This document shows positions 15,121 through 21,341 of a stretch of DNA of 21,341 bases, in pieces (within the stretch, counting starts at the first letter, position 1; each line of letters opens with the position of its first letter). The translations under genes were made by a program, and so were the position numbers. Source of the stretch: Candidatus Altimarinota bacterium. GTDB taxonomy: Bacteria; Patescibacteriota; Gracilibacteria; RBG-16-42-10. The DNA lies in the NCBI GenBank assembly GCA_017984655.1, contig JAGNZB010000008.1:1-21341 (forward strand), written 5' to 3'. A model generated the notes under the pieces. It made no database searches. It was not told where the DNA came from and saw nothing but the letters and a program-made list of their open reading frames with translations.

Positions 15121-15293
15121 ACAAAAAATTCTTATCACCAAATTAGCGGATCAATTAGCTATGATCAAATCGGCTTAGCAATAGGTGCTACCAGACAATG
15201 CCTTTCATAAAGAGCTCCCAACAAATTCCAATACTGCAAACCATTGACAGACAAGAAAAGAAAAGTAGAGTGGTTTCTCATTCTCAATTATCA

Positions 15294-15806
15294 ATGAACG
15301 CAAAAAACTTAAGCACATTTGTGCTCCTAGCAGCTATGAGTACCAGCTGTGCGAGAGACCCTGAGTCTCAAAGAAGAATCCAAGAGATCTATGATCGTAG
15401 AGCAGCGAACATGCGGAGCACACGTAGCAGTGAAGCCCCAGTAACTGCATTGGATGAGGCTACGGTAAGGCCTTTTATGCAAGCACTCCAGGGTGATGTT
15501 GTGGAATGCAGACACGCATTATGGAACTGTATTGATATGATCCCCAGAGAGCGCACTAGTGCTTACGAGACTTGGAGTGAGCGCAATCAACTGAGTGATG
15601 GTACTGCCACACTCCAGATCACACCCACCCAAACTGCAAGTAGATATGATAAAGCCCGAGCTTTGGTAGCACTAAATCGCTATGCATCAGTAGCACTAGA
15701 CCCCTTTGATGCTACTCGTAGCTGTTTACAATCCATAGTGGCTGCCAGAGATCTCTGTCGTCGAGACCTCGCCACCTGCACAACAGTACTACAAACCAAT
15801 CATTGA
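15294..15806 (+). CDS. Probable small lipoprotein or secreted protein, unrecognised
   Basis: A 170-residue protein beginning MNAKNLSTFVLLAAMSTSC, a short signal peptide ending at Cys19. The residues before the Cys (S-T-S) are a poor but possible lipobox, so a lipoprotein is likely but not certain. The mature part is charged and helical with five further Cys in spaced pairs (CRHALWNC, CLQSIVAARDLC, CRRDLATC), suggesting disulfides or metal binding outside the cell. The frame is open to 15198, but the signal peptide fixes the ATG at 15294. I do not recognise a family. The next plus-strand gene starts 95 bases downstream. It ends with TGA. Confidence 0.6.
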   Translation: MNAKNLSTFVLLAAMSTSCARDPESQRRIQEIYDRRAANMRSTRSSEAPVTALDEATVRPFMQALQGDVVECRHALWNCIDMIPRERTSAYETWSERNQLSDGTATLQITPTQTASRYDKARALVALNRYASVALDPFDATRSCLQSIVAARDLCRRDLATCTTVLQTNH

Positions 15807-15901
15807 TACGCTCAAAAATCCTACTACTCGATTAGGAGCCTGCAACAAAGACAGTAAGCCAAGAAACTACAAGCAAATGGTTCTAGAAGATTTGTGCTTG
15901 G

Positions 15902-16711
15902 ATGCAAATATATGTTACTTTTGCGCCTTCATTTAACGACATTCCTGCCATGAAGTCACCAAAGCAACCAAAACGGCCCAAAGAGCCTACAGAGCCAAAA
16001 GAACCGCCCACGAATTCAATATATGATGTGCCCACATTGCCGCATGGCACATTAGTTCAAGCTATTGGGAGCTTATTGCAATATCTCCAAATACCAGAGC
16101 ATGCTCGCAGTCAGGTTAGTGACGTGCTACACGGGAGGCATGTGAATAACATTGACAGGATCAGTACGCAAGCACGACAGGAAAGATTCGCCGAGCTGAT
16201 CAAGGGTTTAGTATCTGCACCACTTTCTCACACTACCGGACCAACAGGTCGGTATTATTTGCATCAATTGTTCCAGCAATTGTGTACTGAAAGCCGAACT
16301 TCAGTTCTTTTTATTATGGCAAGAGATGCTTTTTCTCACGCATTATTGGACCTATTTAGTACACTACAAGGTCCACAAGTAGATTTGAGTGAAGTGACTC
16401 CTATTTTGGAAAAGATGGAATTTCGTAGGATACACAACATCGATACCTTTCACGCCCATATTGCTGAAATCCACAGCCAAGCTCAAACTATTCGACTGCA
16501 TAAGGTAAAAAATCCCAAGCAGCTTCGCAGAGATATTTGGAATGCTGTCAGTGAGGCTTGCAGGTTCATCGACAGTGCGAGTCAATCCGCCATTGCCACG
16601 CTCACGCTAGAATTGGGCCATCAAGCTTACCTTAGGCTCGTTTCACCCACTGTTCGAGAGGCCTCAAATCTGTCCGCTACAGTCAGCACGAAGTGCCCCA
16701 GTAAGGAATGA
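15902..16711 (+). CDS. Unrecognised protein with Pro/Lys-rich N-terminus
   Basis: A 269-residue protein, or 253 if translation starts at the ATG at 15950. Near the N-terminus is a Pro/Lys/Glu tract with PKQPKRPKEPTEPKEPP, a flexible charged linker. The rest looks globular and helical: GTLVQAIGSLLQYLQIP, RQERFAELIKGLV, HALLDLFSTLQGP, RRDIWNAVSEACRF. No signal peptide or membrane helix is clear, and I do not recognise a family. It follows the lipoprotein-like gene on the same strand and ends, with TGA, 26 bases before the stop of the convergent 435-residue protein. Function unknown. Confidence 0.55.
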   Translation: MQIYVTFAPSFNDIPAMKSPKQPKRPKEPTEPKEPPTNSIYDVPTLPHGTLVQAIGSLLQYLQIPEHARSQVSDVLHGRHVNNIDRISTQARQERFAELIKGLVSAPLSHTTGPTGRYYLHQLFQQLCTESRTSVLFIMARDAFSHALLDLFSTLQGPQVDLSEVTPILEKMEFRRIHNIDTFHAHIAEIHSQAQTIRLHKVKNPKQLRRDIWNAVSEACRFIDSASQSAIATLTLELGHQAYLRLVSPTVREASNLSATVSTKCPSKE

Positions 16712-16737
16712 ACTGGTGGGTCACTGTGTAAGCCAGC

Positions 16738-18045
16738 CTATGCTGATGATTTACGGAAATCCAGTTGACCTTGCTTGGGCACTGGTTTTGGTGCTTCAGG
16801 CTCTTCTAAAAAAGCGAGCAGGTTGCTGATTACTCTTGTTCTTTGTTTTTCAATTTTACCCAGCGCAACACTATTTTTGAGCTGACCATCGCGCGTTATT
16901 CCTGTTTCAAACTGAGCCAAGAGTGCCAATTCATCAAGATAGATGCTGACCTGCAGCAAATCAGCCAACAAAGCGCTTAGCTCCGGTCTCTCAACAAACT
17001 TACCTCGATAAGGACTGACCAACTGGAAAATCTTTTTCCCTTTGCGTCGAATCCCAATAAAGTCTTTGCCGCGATAGAGGGGGAGATGATGTAAGGCTGG
17101 TAGTTGCTTTAGCCGGGCTTCCGCTTCATCGAGTGAGTTGAATTGGAGGCTGTGATGATCAGCATCGCTGGCCTCAACTTTTCGAGCCAAACCCCGACCG
17201 CGGTTCTGGCAATTGCTGATTGCCCTGCGCATAGTGGAGCCGACCACATAGTCATAAGTCGGTGAACCCGTGATCAGATGTGTCTTACAATAGCGAATAC
17301 AGGCCTTGCCAGCTGGGGTAAATCCTATCTGACCACTTGTGAGATCTCTTCGAGCGATGATCAGTCCTTTTTCTCGTTTGTCGGGATCGCCAAAGCACAA
17401 TACCTGCTCTGGATATTGACCTAATAGACGACTATACATGGGAAAGATAGTGCCCAAACAATAGAGATAGCCACAATACCGCTGCAAATAAGTTTCTACC
17501 TCTGGCCAGTGCTGAAAAGTATCGTAACTATCATGTACTCGCATCGCTTTCGCTTGGTCACGGAGATGATCTCGTAATACTTGTGTACTGATACACTTCA
17601 CCTCAATAGGAGACATCCCTCCACTATAGTCAGGGCGACGATCAATCAATGCAGTGATCAGACGCTCGCCTTCAGGAGTAATGCGAGCCTGCTCTCTACC
17701 GGATTCCCCTCCTGAACTAAGAAGACAGACAATAATCTCGAGACGACTAGAATGGGTACCCAGCAAACCCGTATAATATTGTAAACTACGGTTGGTACTC
17801 ACTTGGTTCAACTGGGCTACTGCAAAGGGCAACAGCGGTTGTGGTGATTTGCTATTATGTGGTTTTGTAGGCCTCGCCAGCACAGGCACATCTCTCAGTG
17901 GAGCGATTTCTAAAAGACCTAATTCAGGCAACAATGCATGCAACCGCGTCCGTACTTCACCAATAGTACGGCAACCGGCCACATTGATAGCGTCAATAAC
18001 TGCTCGCGGGCTTGCACGTCCTAGAATCTTGCTATCTCCATCCAC
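16738..18045 (-). CDS. Unrecognised 435-residue protein with C-terminal sliding-clamp-binding motif
   Basis: I do not recognise the family. Two stretches resemble winged-helix wing regions: ARITPEGERLITALI (120-134) and IGFTPAGKACIRYC (240-253). Between them lies RRPDYSGGMSPIEVKC (136-151), which fits the spacing of a PD-(D/E)xK nuclease core (Asp139, Glu148, Lys150), followed by DHLRDQAKAM. The last residues contain QGQLDF (425-430), matching the QxxLxF motif by which bacterial proteins bind the DNA polymerase sliding clamp, in a Pro/Lys-rich tail where such motifs usually sit. This suggests a DNA-linked role, by inference. The start is a GTG at 18045; a stop lies just upstream in frame and no ATG occurs nearby. 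Confidence 0.65.
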   Translation of the reverse strand: MDGDSKILGRASPRAVIDAINVAGCRTIGEVRTRLHALLPELGLLEIAPLRDVPVLARPTKPHNSKSPQPLLPFAVAQLNQVSTNRSLQYYTGLLGTHSSRLEIIVCLLSSGGESGREQARITPEGERLITALIDRRPDYSGGMSPIEVKCISTQVLRDHLRDQAKAMRVHDSYDTFQHWPEVETYLQRYCGYLYCLGTIFPMYSRLLGQYPEQVLCFGDPDKREKGLIIARRDLTSGQIGFTPAGKACIRYCKTHLITGSPTYDYVVGSTMRRAISNCQNRGRGLARKVEASDADHHSLQFNSLDEAEARLKQLPALHHLPLYRGKDFIGIRRKGKKIFQLVSPYRGKFVERPELSALLADLLQVSIYLDELALLAQFETGITRDGQLKNSVALGKIEKQRTRVISNLLAFLEEPEAPKPVPKQGQLDFRKSSA

Positions 18046-18132
18046 GTAATTTATTTATGTAACTGACTGTGCCAAAAAGTCATGTTTTAGTCAATACAAA
18101 TCTCCCGCCAACACCAAGCATATTCTCAAGCC

Positions 18133-18384
18133 CTAGCGATGAGGACACCCTGGCCAACAGCATGGTCGACGCATTCCCTTGCGCATTTTATCAAGTCCTA
18201 CTGCGATGCGATGGTTTCTGGTGATTTCTTTCTTGGCAGATGTAACCCAACAAATCCACTCATTGCGTGCCAGTGGAGTAATGTCCATCCAGACATCCTT
18301 CACAACCGGGTCAGATTCGATTGCTTCGCGAAAGTCTGTCGGCATGCTATGTATCCCACCATTAGCATTGTCTTTTGTGACCAT
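18133..18384 (-). CDS. YdeI/OmpD-associated family small protein
   Basis: An 83-residue protein of the YdeI/OmpD-associated (bacteriocin-protection) family. The signatures are PTDFREAIESDPVVKDVW at the N-terminus, RNEWICWVTSAKKEITRNHRI in the middle and the ending GMRRPCCWPGCPHR, a Cys/Pro tail seen in many members. The biochemical role of the family is not established; members have been linked to outer-membrane or antimicrobial-peptide phenotypes in other bacteria. It is a single gene 87 bases upstream of the 435-residue protein on the same strand. Plus-strand frames over the same bases are shadows. The ATG at 18384 has no Shine-Dalgarno sequence. Confidence 0.82.
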   Translation of the reverse strand: MVTKDNANGGIHSMPTDFREAIESDPVVKDVWMDITPLARNEWICWVTSAKKEITRNHRIAVGLDKMRKGMRRPCCWPGCPHR

Positions 18385-18522
18385 AGAATTATGTTACCGA
18401 TTTCGCACTGACTATCTGCCATTCTATCAATCACCATCCGAGCAGACAAGCAAAAAGCTAGCCTATATATGACAAAGCAGTCACCCACTTAACCCAACTT
18501 CAGTGCTACATAGTGGCTTATT

Positions 18523-18552
18523 TTGATACCACCAGTTTCTCTGTGGTATACT
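18523..18552 (+). promoter_or_regulatory. Promoter with embedded dyad upstream of the cation:proton antiporter
   Basis: TTGATA (18523-18528) and TATACT (18547-18552) lie 18 bases apart, close to consensus. A perfect 7-base inverted repeat, ATACCAC (18526-18532) and GTGGTAT (18543-18549), overlaps both boxes with a 10-base spacer, so a dimeric regulator bound there could control the gene. The stretch 18385-18522 upstream shows nothing else recognisable. Confidence 0.6.
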
Positions 18553-18573
18553 GAGGGGATACAAACACAAACC

Positions 18574-20277
18574 ATGTCCATATTCACCGAAATCAGTCTC
18601 ATCCTTGTCATTGTGCTCACGGTCTCTGTTTTGATGAGGATACTCAAGCAGCCCTTGATTATTGGCTATATTCTTACTGGTATACTAGTAGGACCATATG
18701 CTCTCAATATTCTCCATTCTACTGATGTGATAGAGGTTTTTTCCCAGTTGGGTATTTGTGCTCTTTTGTTTATTGTCGGCTTGGGGCTCAATCCAAAATT
18801 GATTCGCGAACTGGGTGGAGTCTCATTGATTACTGGAGTAGGACAAGTAGTATTCACGTCTCTTCTGGGGTACGGGATCGCACTAGCCTTAGGATTTAGC
18901 CCGATTGCGGCGCTTTATATCGCTGTGGCCCTGACATTTAGTAGTACAATCATCATTCTCAAGCTTCTTTCTGATCGTGGGGATGTCAACAAGCTCTATG
19001 GTCGGATTTCGATCGGTTTTCTTTTGGTGCAGGACGTACTAGCTACGATTGCTTTGATCACGATTACTTCGATCACTAGCCTTCAGAGCAATAATAGCGT
19101 ATTTCAAGAGATTGGCTTTCTGCTGCTCAAAGGGGTCCTACCGGTGATTGTTCTTTTTGCCATTGCCAATTATCTACTACCCAAGCTAGAAAACTTCATT
19201 GGCAAATCTCAGGAGTTTTTGTTTATCGCCGCTTTGGCTTGGGGGCTAGGCATCAGTGCTCTGTATGCCCACCTCAATCTTTCACTTGAAATTGGTGCTT
19301 TGGTAGCTGGTGTCTCTCTTTCGATGACACCCTATGCCCATGAAGTATCGTCTCGTCTGCGACCACTACGGGACTTCTTCATTATTCTGTTTTTTATCCT
19401 CCTGGGCAACCACATGGTGCTCGAGAACTGGCAGAATCTGATACTTCCTACCGTGCTTTTTTCAAGCTTCATCTTGATTGGCAACCCACTTATTGTGTTC
19501 TTGCTTCTCAATCTGCTGGGGTACAGCAAACGAGTAGGATTCTTCGCAGGTCTTACTGTAGCTCAGATTAGTGAGTTCTCATTGATCCTCGTTGCGCTTG
19601 GCTATGGTGTCGGTCACCTAGACCAAAATATCGTCTCTTTGGTTACCCTGGTGGGCATAGTCACTATCGCCAGCTCCACTTATCTCGTACTTTATGCAGA
19701 CAAGCTCTACAAGCTACTCAGTCCACTACTCTCACGGCTAGAGATTCGCCAGACAAAAAAGATACTAGAAAAAACCGATGCTGTATTTGATGCCATCTTG
19801 TTTGGTTATCGCAGAATAGGACCAGAATTCGCTCGGGCATTCCAGAATACCAACATGTCCTATCTCGTCGTTGATTTCAATCCAACCACGATCAATAAGC
19901 TCAAAAAATCGGCTGTGCCTTGTGAATATGGTGATGCCGGTGATCTGGAATTTCTCCAAGAATTACCGATCAATTCCGCAAAGTTGATTGTCTCCACCAT
20001 ACCAGACTTCGTCACCAATGAACTCTTAGTAAAGACGGTGAGAAATGTCAGCCCAGAGGCGATTGTGCTTATTTTGGCAGACAACCTTGATCAAGCAGAC
20101 GTGCTCTATCGAGCCGGGGCGACGCATGTGATTATGCCTCACTATCTCGGCGCTAGTTTTGCTGCTGAGATGATTATCAAAAACAAATTCAACAAAGATC
20201 AGTACCAAAACATTTGGCAAAGCCACCTCGGCTCTGGGAAAAATGCCTATGAAGTCTTTGTCGATACTGTGCAGTAA
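18574..20277 (+). CDS. KefB-type CPA2 cation:proton antiporter with NAD-binding (RCK) domain
   Basis: A membrane antiporter or channel for K+ or Na+ against H+. From the ATG at 18574 the protein has 567 residues. About twelve hydrophobic segments fill residues 1-385, with the family motifs IGYILTGILVGPYAL, TFSSTIIILKLLSDRGD and the ion-site LLVQDVLA (Gln153, Asp154). A cytoplasmic TrkA-N domain follows (about 400-530): ILFGYRRIGPEFA, YLVVDFN, CEYGDAGD, IVSTIPD. The usual second Gly of the GxGxxG dinucleotide loop is Arg (GYRRIG, 411-416), so nucleotide binding may differ. The open frame reaches a TTG at 18523, but that codon is the -35 box, so the ATG at 18574 is the start. Confidence 0.9.
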   Translation: MSIFTEISLILVIVLTVSVLMRILKQPLIIGYILTGILVGPYALNILHSTDVIEVFSQLGICALLFIVGLGLNPKLIRELGGVSLITGVGQVVFTSLLGYGIALALGFSPIAALYIAVALTFSSTIIILKLLSDRGDVNKLYGRISIGFLLVQDVLATIALITITSITSLQSNNSVFQEIGFLLLKGVLPVIVLFAIANYLLPKLENFIGKSQEFLFIAALAWGLGISALYAHLNLSLEIGALVAGVSLSMTPYAHEVSSRLRPLRDFFIILFFILLGNHMVLENWQNLILPTVLFSSFILIGNPLIVFLLLNLLGYSKRVGFFAGLTVAQISEFSLILVALGYGVGHLDQNIVSLVTLVGIVTIASSTYLVLYADKLYKLLSPLLSRLEIRQTKKILEKTDAVFDAILFGYRRIGPEFARAFQNTNMSYLVVDFNPTTINKLKKSAVPCEYGDAGDLEFLQELPINSAKLIVSTIPDFVTNELLVKTVRNVSPEAIVLILADNLDQADVLYRAGATHVIMPHYLGASFAAEMIIKNKFNKDQYQNIWQSHLGSGKNAYEVFVDTVQ

Positions 20278-20347
20278 GCAATGCTGTCCATTGGCATATA
20301 TCGGATGGTCTCAAAGTTCTGGGGAGATAAGAGGATCAGGCCTCTCA

Positions 20348-21286
20348 TTAAAACTCTAAAACATAAGCAAAATTCATTCTGCCACCGGCTACTTTTTTCA
20401 AATCAGCATTACGCATTTGAAAATCAACAGGAAGTAATCGGCCATTTTTAAGCGCCTTTTGCTCTTGAGCTCCGATGCTCATGTATATTGTGCCACCTTG
20501 AAACAGATCTGCTGGAGCTGGTAGTTGGAGATTTTCACATCCAGCCAACAACCCGAAACCCCCAGTTTGAATCACCCCTAGTTTATGAGCTTGCACTACC
20601 AGATTCATCAAAGCATCCATTACAGTGCTAAGCACAAAAGTACTATCGGTAGGTTGCAGTGTCATGACACCATTGATTTTATCAAATGATCGACTAAAAT
20701 CTAAACCATCCGCACTCAAAGCAGACTGACGAAGCTGATGACTCCCTCTCATTCTAGCGGGCAGATCGTTTGACCAACGACGATTCCTAGCAATCGGATT
20801 TGCAGTATCATTCCCCTGGATCAAAATGGTTCTTCCCAAAGAAGTTTGTAGGGATGCTGTCAGGCAGAGCTTAGTAGTAGATTGTGCAAAAGGCTGAATT
20901 ACTTTTGGATCATCTGTAATTTGAAGCTGAACATCCAAAGCGTTATTCATTGGCGCATGAAAACGGAGGCTGTTGGCGACAGTAATGACCTCGCCTTCTT
21001 TCAAGCCACTGGAGACCAAAGACGACATCGCCAATACGACATCCGAGCTATGCAAGAGTGCTGTACTCCAGCCACTCCAAAATGCTTGCACTTCTGCTCG
21101 AGAGATTTTCCCGTCAATGCTAATTGGACCAACACAATCTATTCCTGGATCTAATTCACGTACCCGCTCAGGTGCTCTGAGAGTTCGGTGAAACATACTT
21201 CTTAGGTCCAAAGACACCTTGAGATATCCACTCTCCTCACCCAAACCTTCAACTACGAACCCCTCACCACAATCAGTGCAATGCAT
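20348..21286 (-). CDS. Unrecognised 312-residue protein, possibly hotdog-fold
   Basis: I do not firmly recognise this protein. It starts with a CxxC pair (MHCTDCGEGF). The first half contains RVRELDPGIDCVGPISIDG and FWSGWSTALLHSSDVVLAMS, then GEVITVANSLRFHAPM, an order of elements that recalls FabZ-like hotdog proteins. The second half repeats a long-helix-then-strands pattern (DALMNLVVQAHKLG, then ENLQLPAPADLFQGGTIYM and the final GGRMNFAYVLEF), which could be a second hotdog. The catalytic His of FabZ is not evident. The frame is open to the ATG at 21322, but that codon lies upstream of the -10 box, so the ATG at 21286 is chosen. It converges with the antiporter gene. Confidence 0.6.
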   Translation of the reverse strand: MHCTDCGEGFVVEGLGEESGYLKVSLDLRSMFHRTLRAPERVRELDPGIDCVGPISIDGKISRAEVQAFWSGWSTALLHSSDVVLAMSSLVSSGLKEGEVITVANSLRFHAPMNNALDVQLQITDDPKVIQPFAQSTTKLCLTASLQTSLGRTILIQGNDTANPIARNRRWSNDLPARMRGSHQLRQSALSADGLDFSRSFDKINGVMTLQPTDSTFVLSTVMDALMNLVVQAHKLGVIQTGGFGLLAGCENLQLPAPADLFQGGTIYMSIGAQEQKALKNGRLLPVDFQMRNADLKKVAGGRMNFAYVLEF

Positions 21287-21310
21287 ACTTTTTAAAAAAT
21301 CAGAAAAACT

Positions 21311-21338
21311 ATTATAATACATTTCAAAATAATATCAA
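21311..21338 (-). promoter_or_regulatory. Near-consensus sigma70 promoter of the 312-residue protein gene
   Basis: On the minus strand TTGATA (21333-21338) and TATAAT (21311-21316) lie 16 bases apart. The predicted transcript starts near 21304, downstream of the ATG at 21322, and leaves a leader of about 18 bases to the ATG at 21286. Confidence 0.65.
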
Positions 21339-21341
21339 CAT

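Noticed and set aside
18139..18472. Plus-strand open frames opposite the YdeI-like gene
   Set aside because: They overlap a minus-strand gene with clear family motifs and have no recognisable content themselves.
20330..20345. Small AGAGG/CCTCT hairpin between the antiporter and the last gene
   Set aside because: Only five base pairs and no U-run follows on either strand, so it was not called a terminator.
1..21341. Alternative genetic code (TGA as Gly or Trp), considered because of the Patescibacteria-like gene content
   Set aside because: TGA ends at least five genes at the lengths expected for their families (for example U32 protein and ferredoxin), and none of the conserved motifs needs a TGA read as an amino acid.
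1..21341. CRISPR arrays, tRNA or rRNA genes, insertion sequences
   Set aside because: No regularly spaced repeats, cloverleaf-like intergenic stretches, rRNA-like blocks or transposase frames were seen by eye in the gaps, all of which are under 300 bases.

Overview
The window reads as a chromosomal segment from a member of the Patescibacteria (Candidate Phyla Radiation), with moderate confidence. The main reasons are a Cys-rich zinc-ribbon protein of a type common in those genomes, compact genes, an archaeal-sized UMP kinase, and almost no Shine-Dalgarno sequences. TGA ends at least five genes (cupredoxin, U32 protein, ferredoxin, and the genes at 15294 and 15902). The genetic code is therefore probably the standard bacterial one, not the TGA=Gly code of Gracilibacteria or Absconditabacteria. 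No rRNA, tRNA, CRISPR array, insertion sequence or integrase was seen. No gene-free stretch exceeds 300 bases.

Left edge (1-2196): a tsaC fragment runs off the left end and is divergent from pyrH (UMP kinase). A large hairpin then separates pyrH from a convergent CaCA-type Ca2+/Na+ antiporter.

Persulfide module (2324-4417): thioredoxin, a rhodanese-DUF2892 membrane protein and a metallo-beta-lactamase-fold persulfide dioxygenase form a tight minus-strand operon. A small CsoR-family repressor is divergent from it. That repressor has Asn where copper sensors have His, which marks it as a CstR-type persulfide sensor. A dyad operator sits exactly between the -35 and -10 boxes of the thioredoxin promoter. 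A CYTH-domain protein follows.

Copper module (5251-10845): a true CsoR (Cys-His-Cys) leads a minus-strand operon of a small secreted Cys protein, the Cu+-ATPase CopA, a membrane-anchored YVTN beta-propeller, an HMA-TauE/SafE (DsbD-like) membrane protein and a membrane-anchored cupredoxin. A G-tract CsoR operator precedes csoR, whose transcript appears leaderless. Together the two modules give the cell two paralogous sensors, one for sulfane sulfur and one for Cu(I), each with its own operator and detoxification operon.

Middle (10982-13416): a U32 (TrhP-like) RNA-hydroxylation protein overlaps a [4Fe-4S] ferredoxin gene by four bases, and an unrecognised protein follows.

Right part (13447-21341): the Cys-ladder zinc-ribbon protein; two unrecognised plus-strand genes, one a probable lipoprotein; an unrecognised 435-residue protein with a C-terminal sliding-clamp-binding motif; a small YdeI/OmpD-associated protein; a KefB-type cation:proton antiporter behind a promoter with a built-in dyad; and an unrecognised protein, possibly hotdog-like, whose near-consensus promoter resets its start codon.
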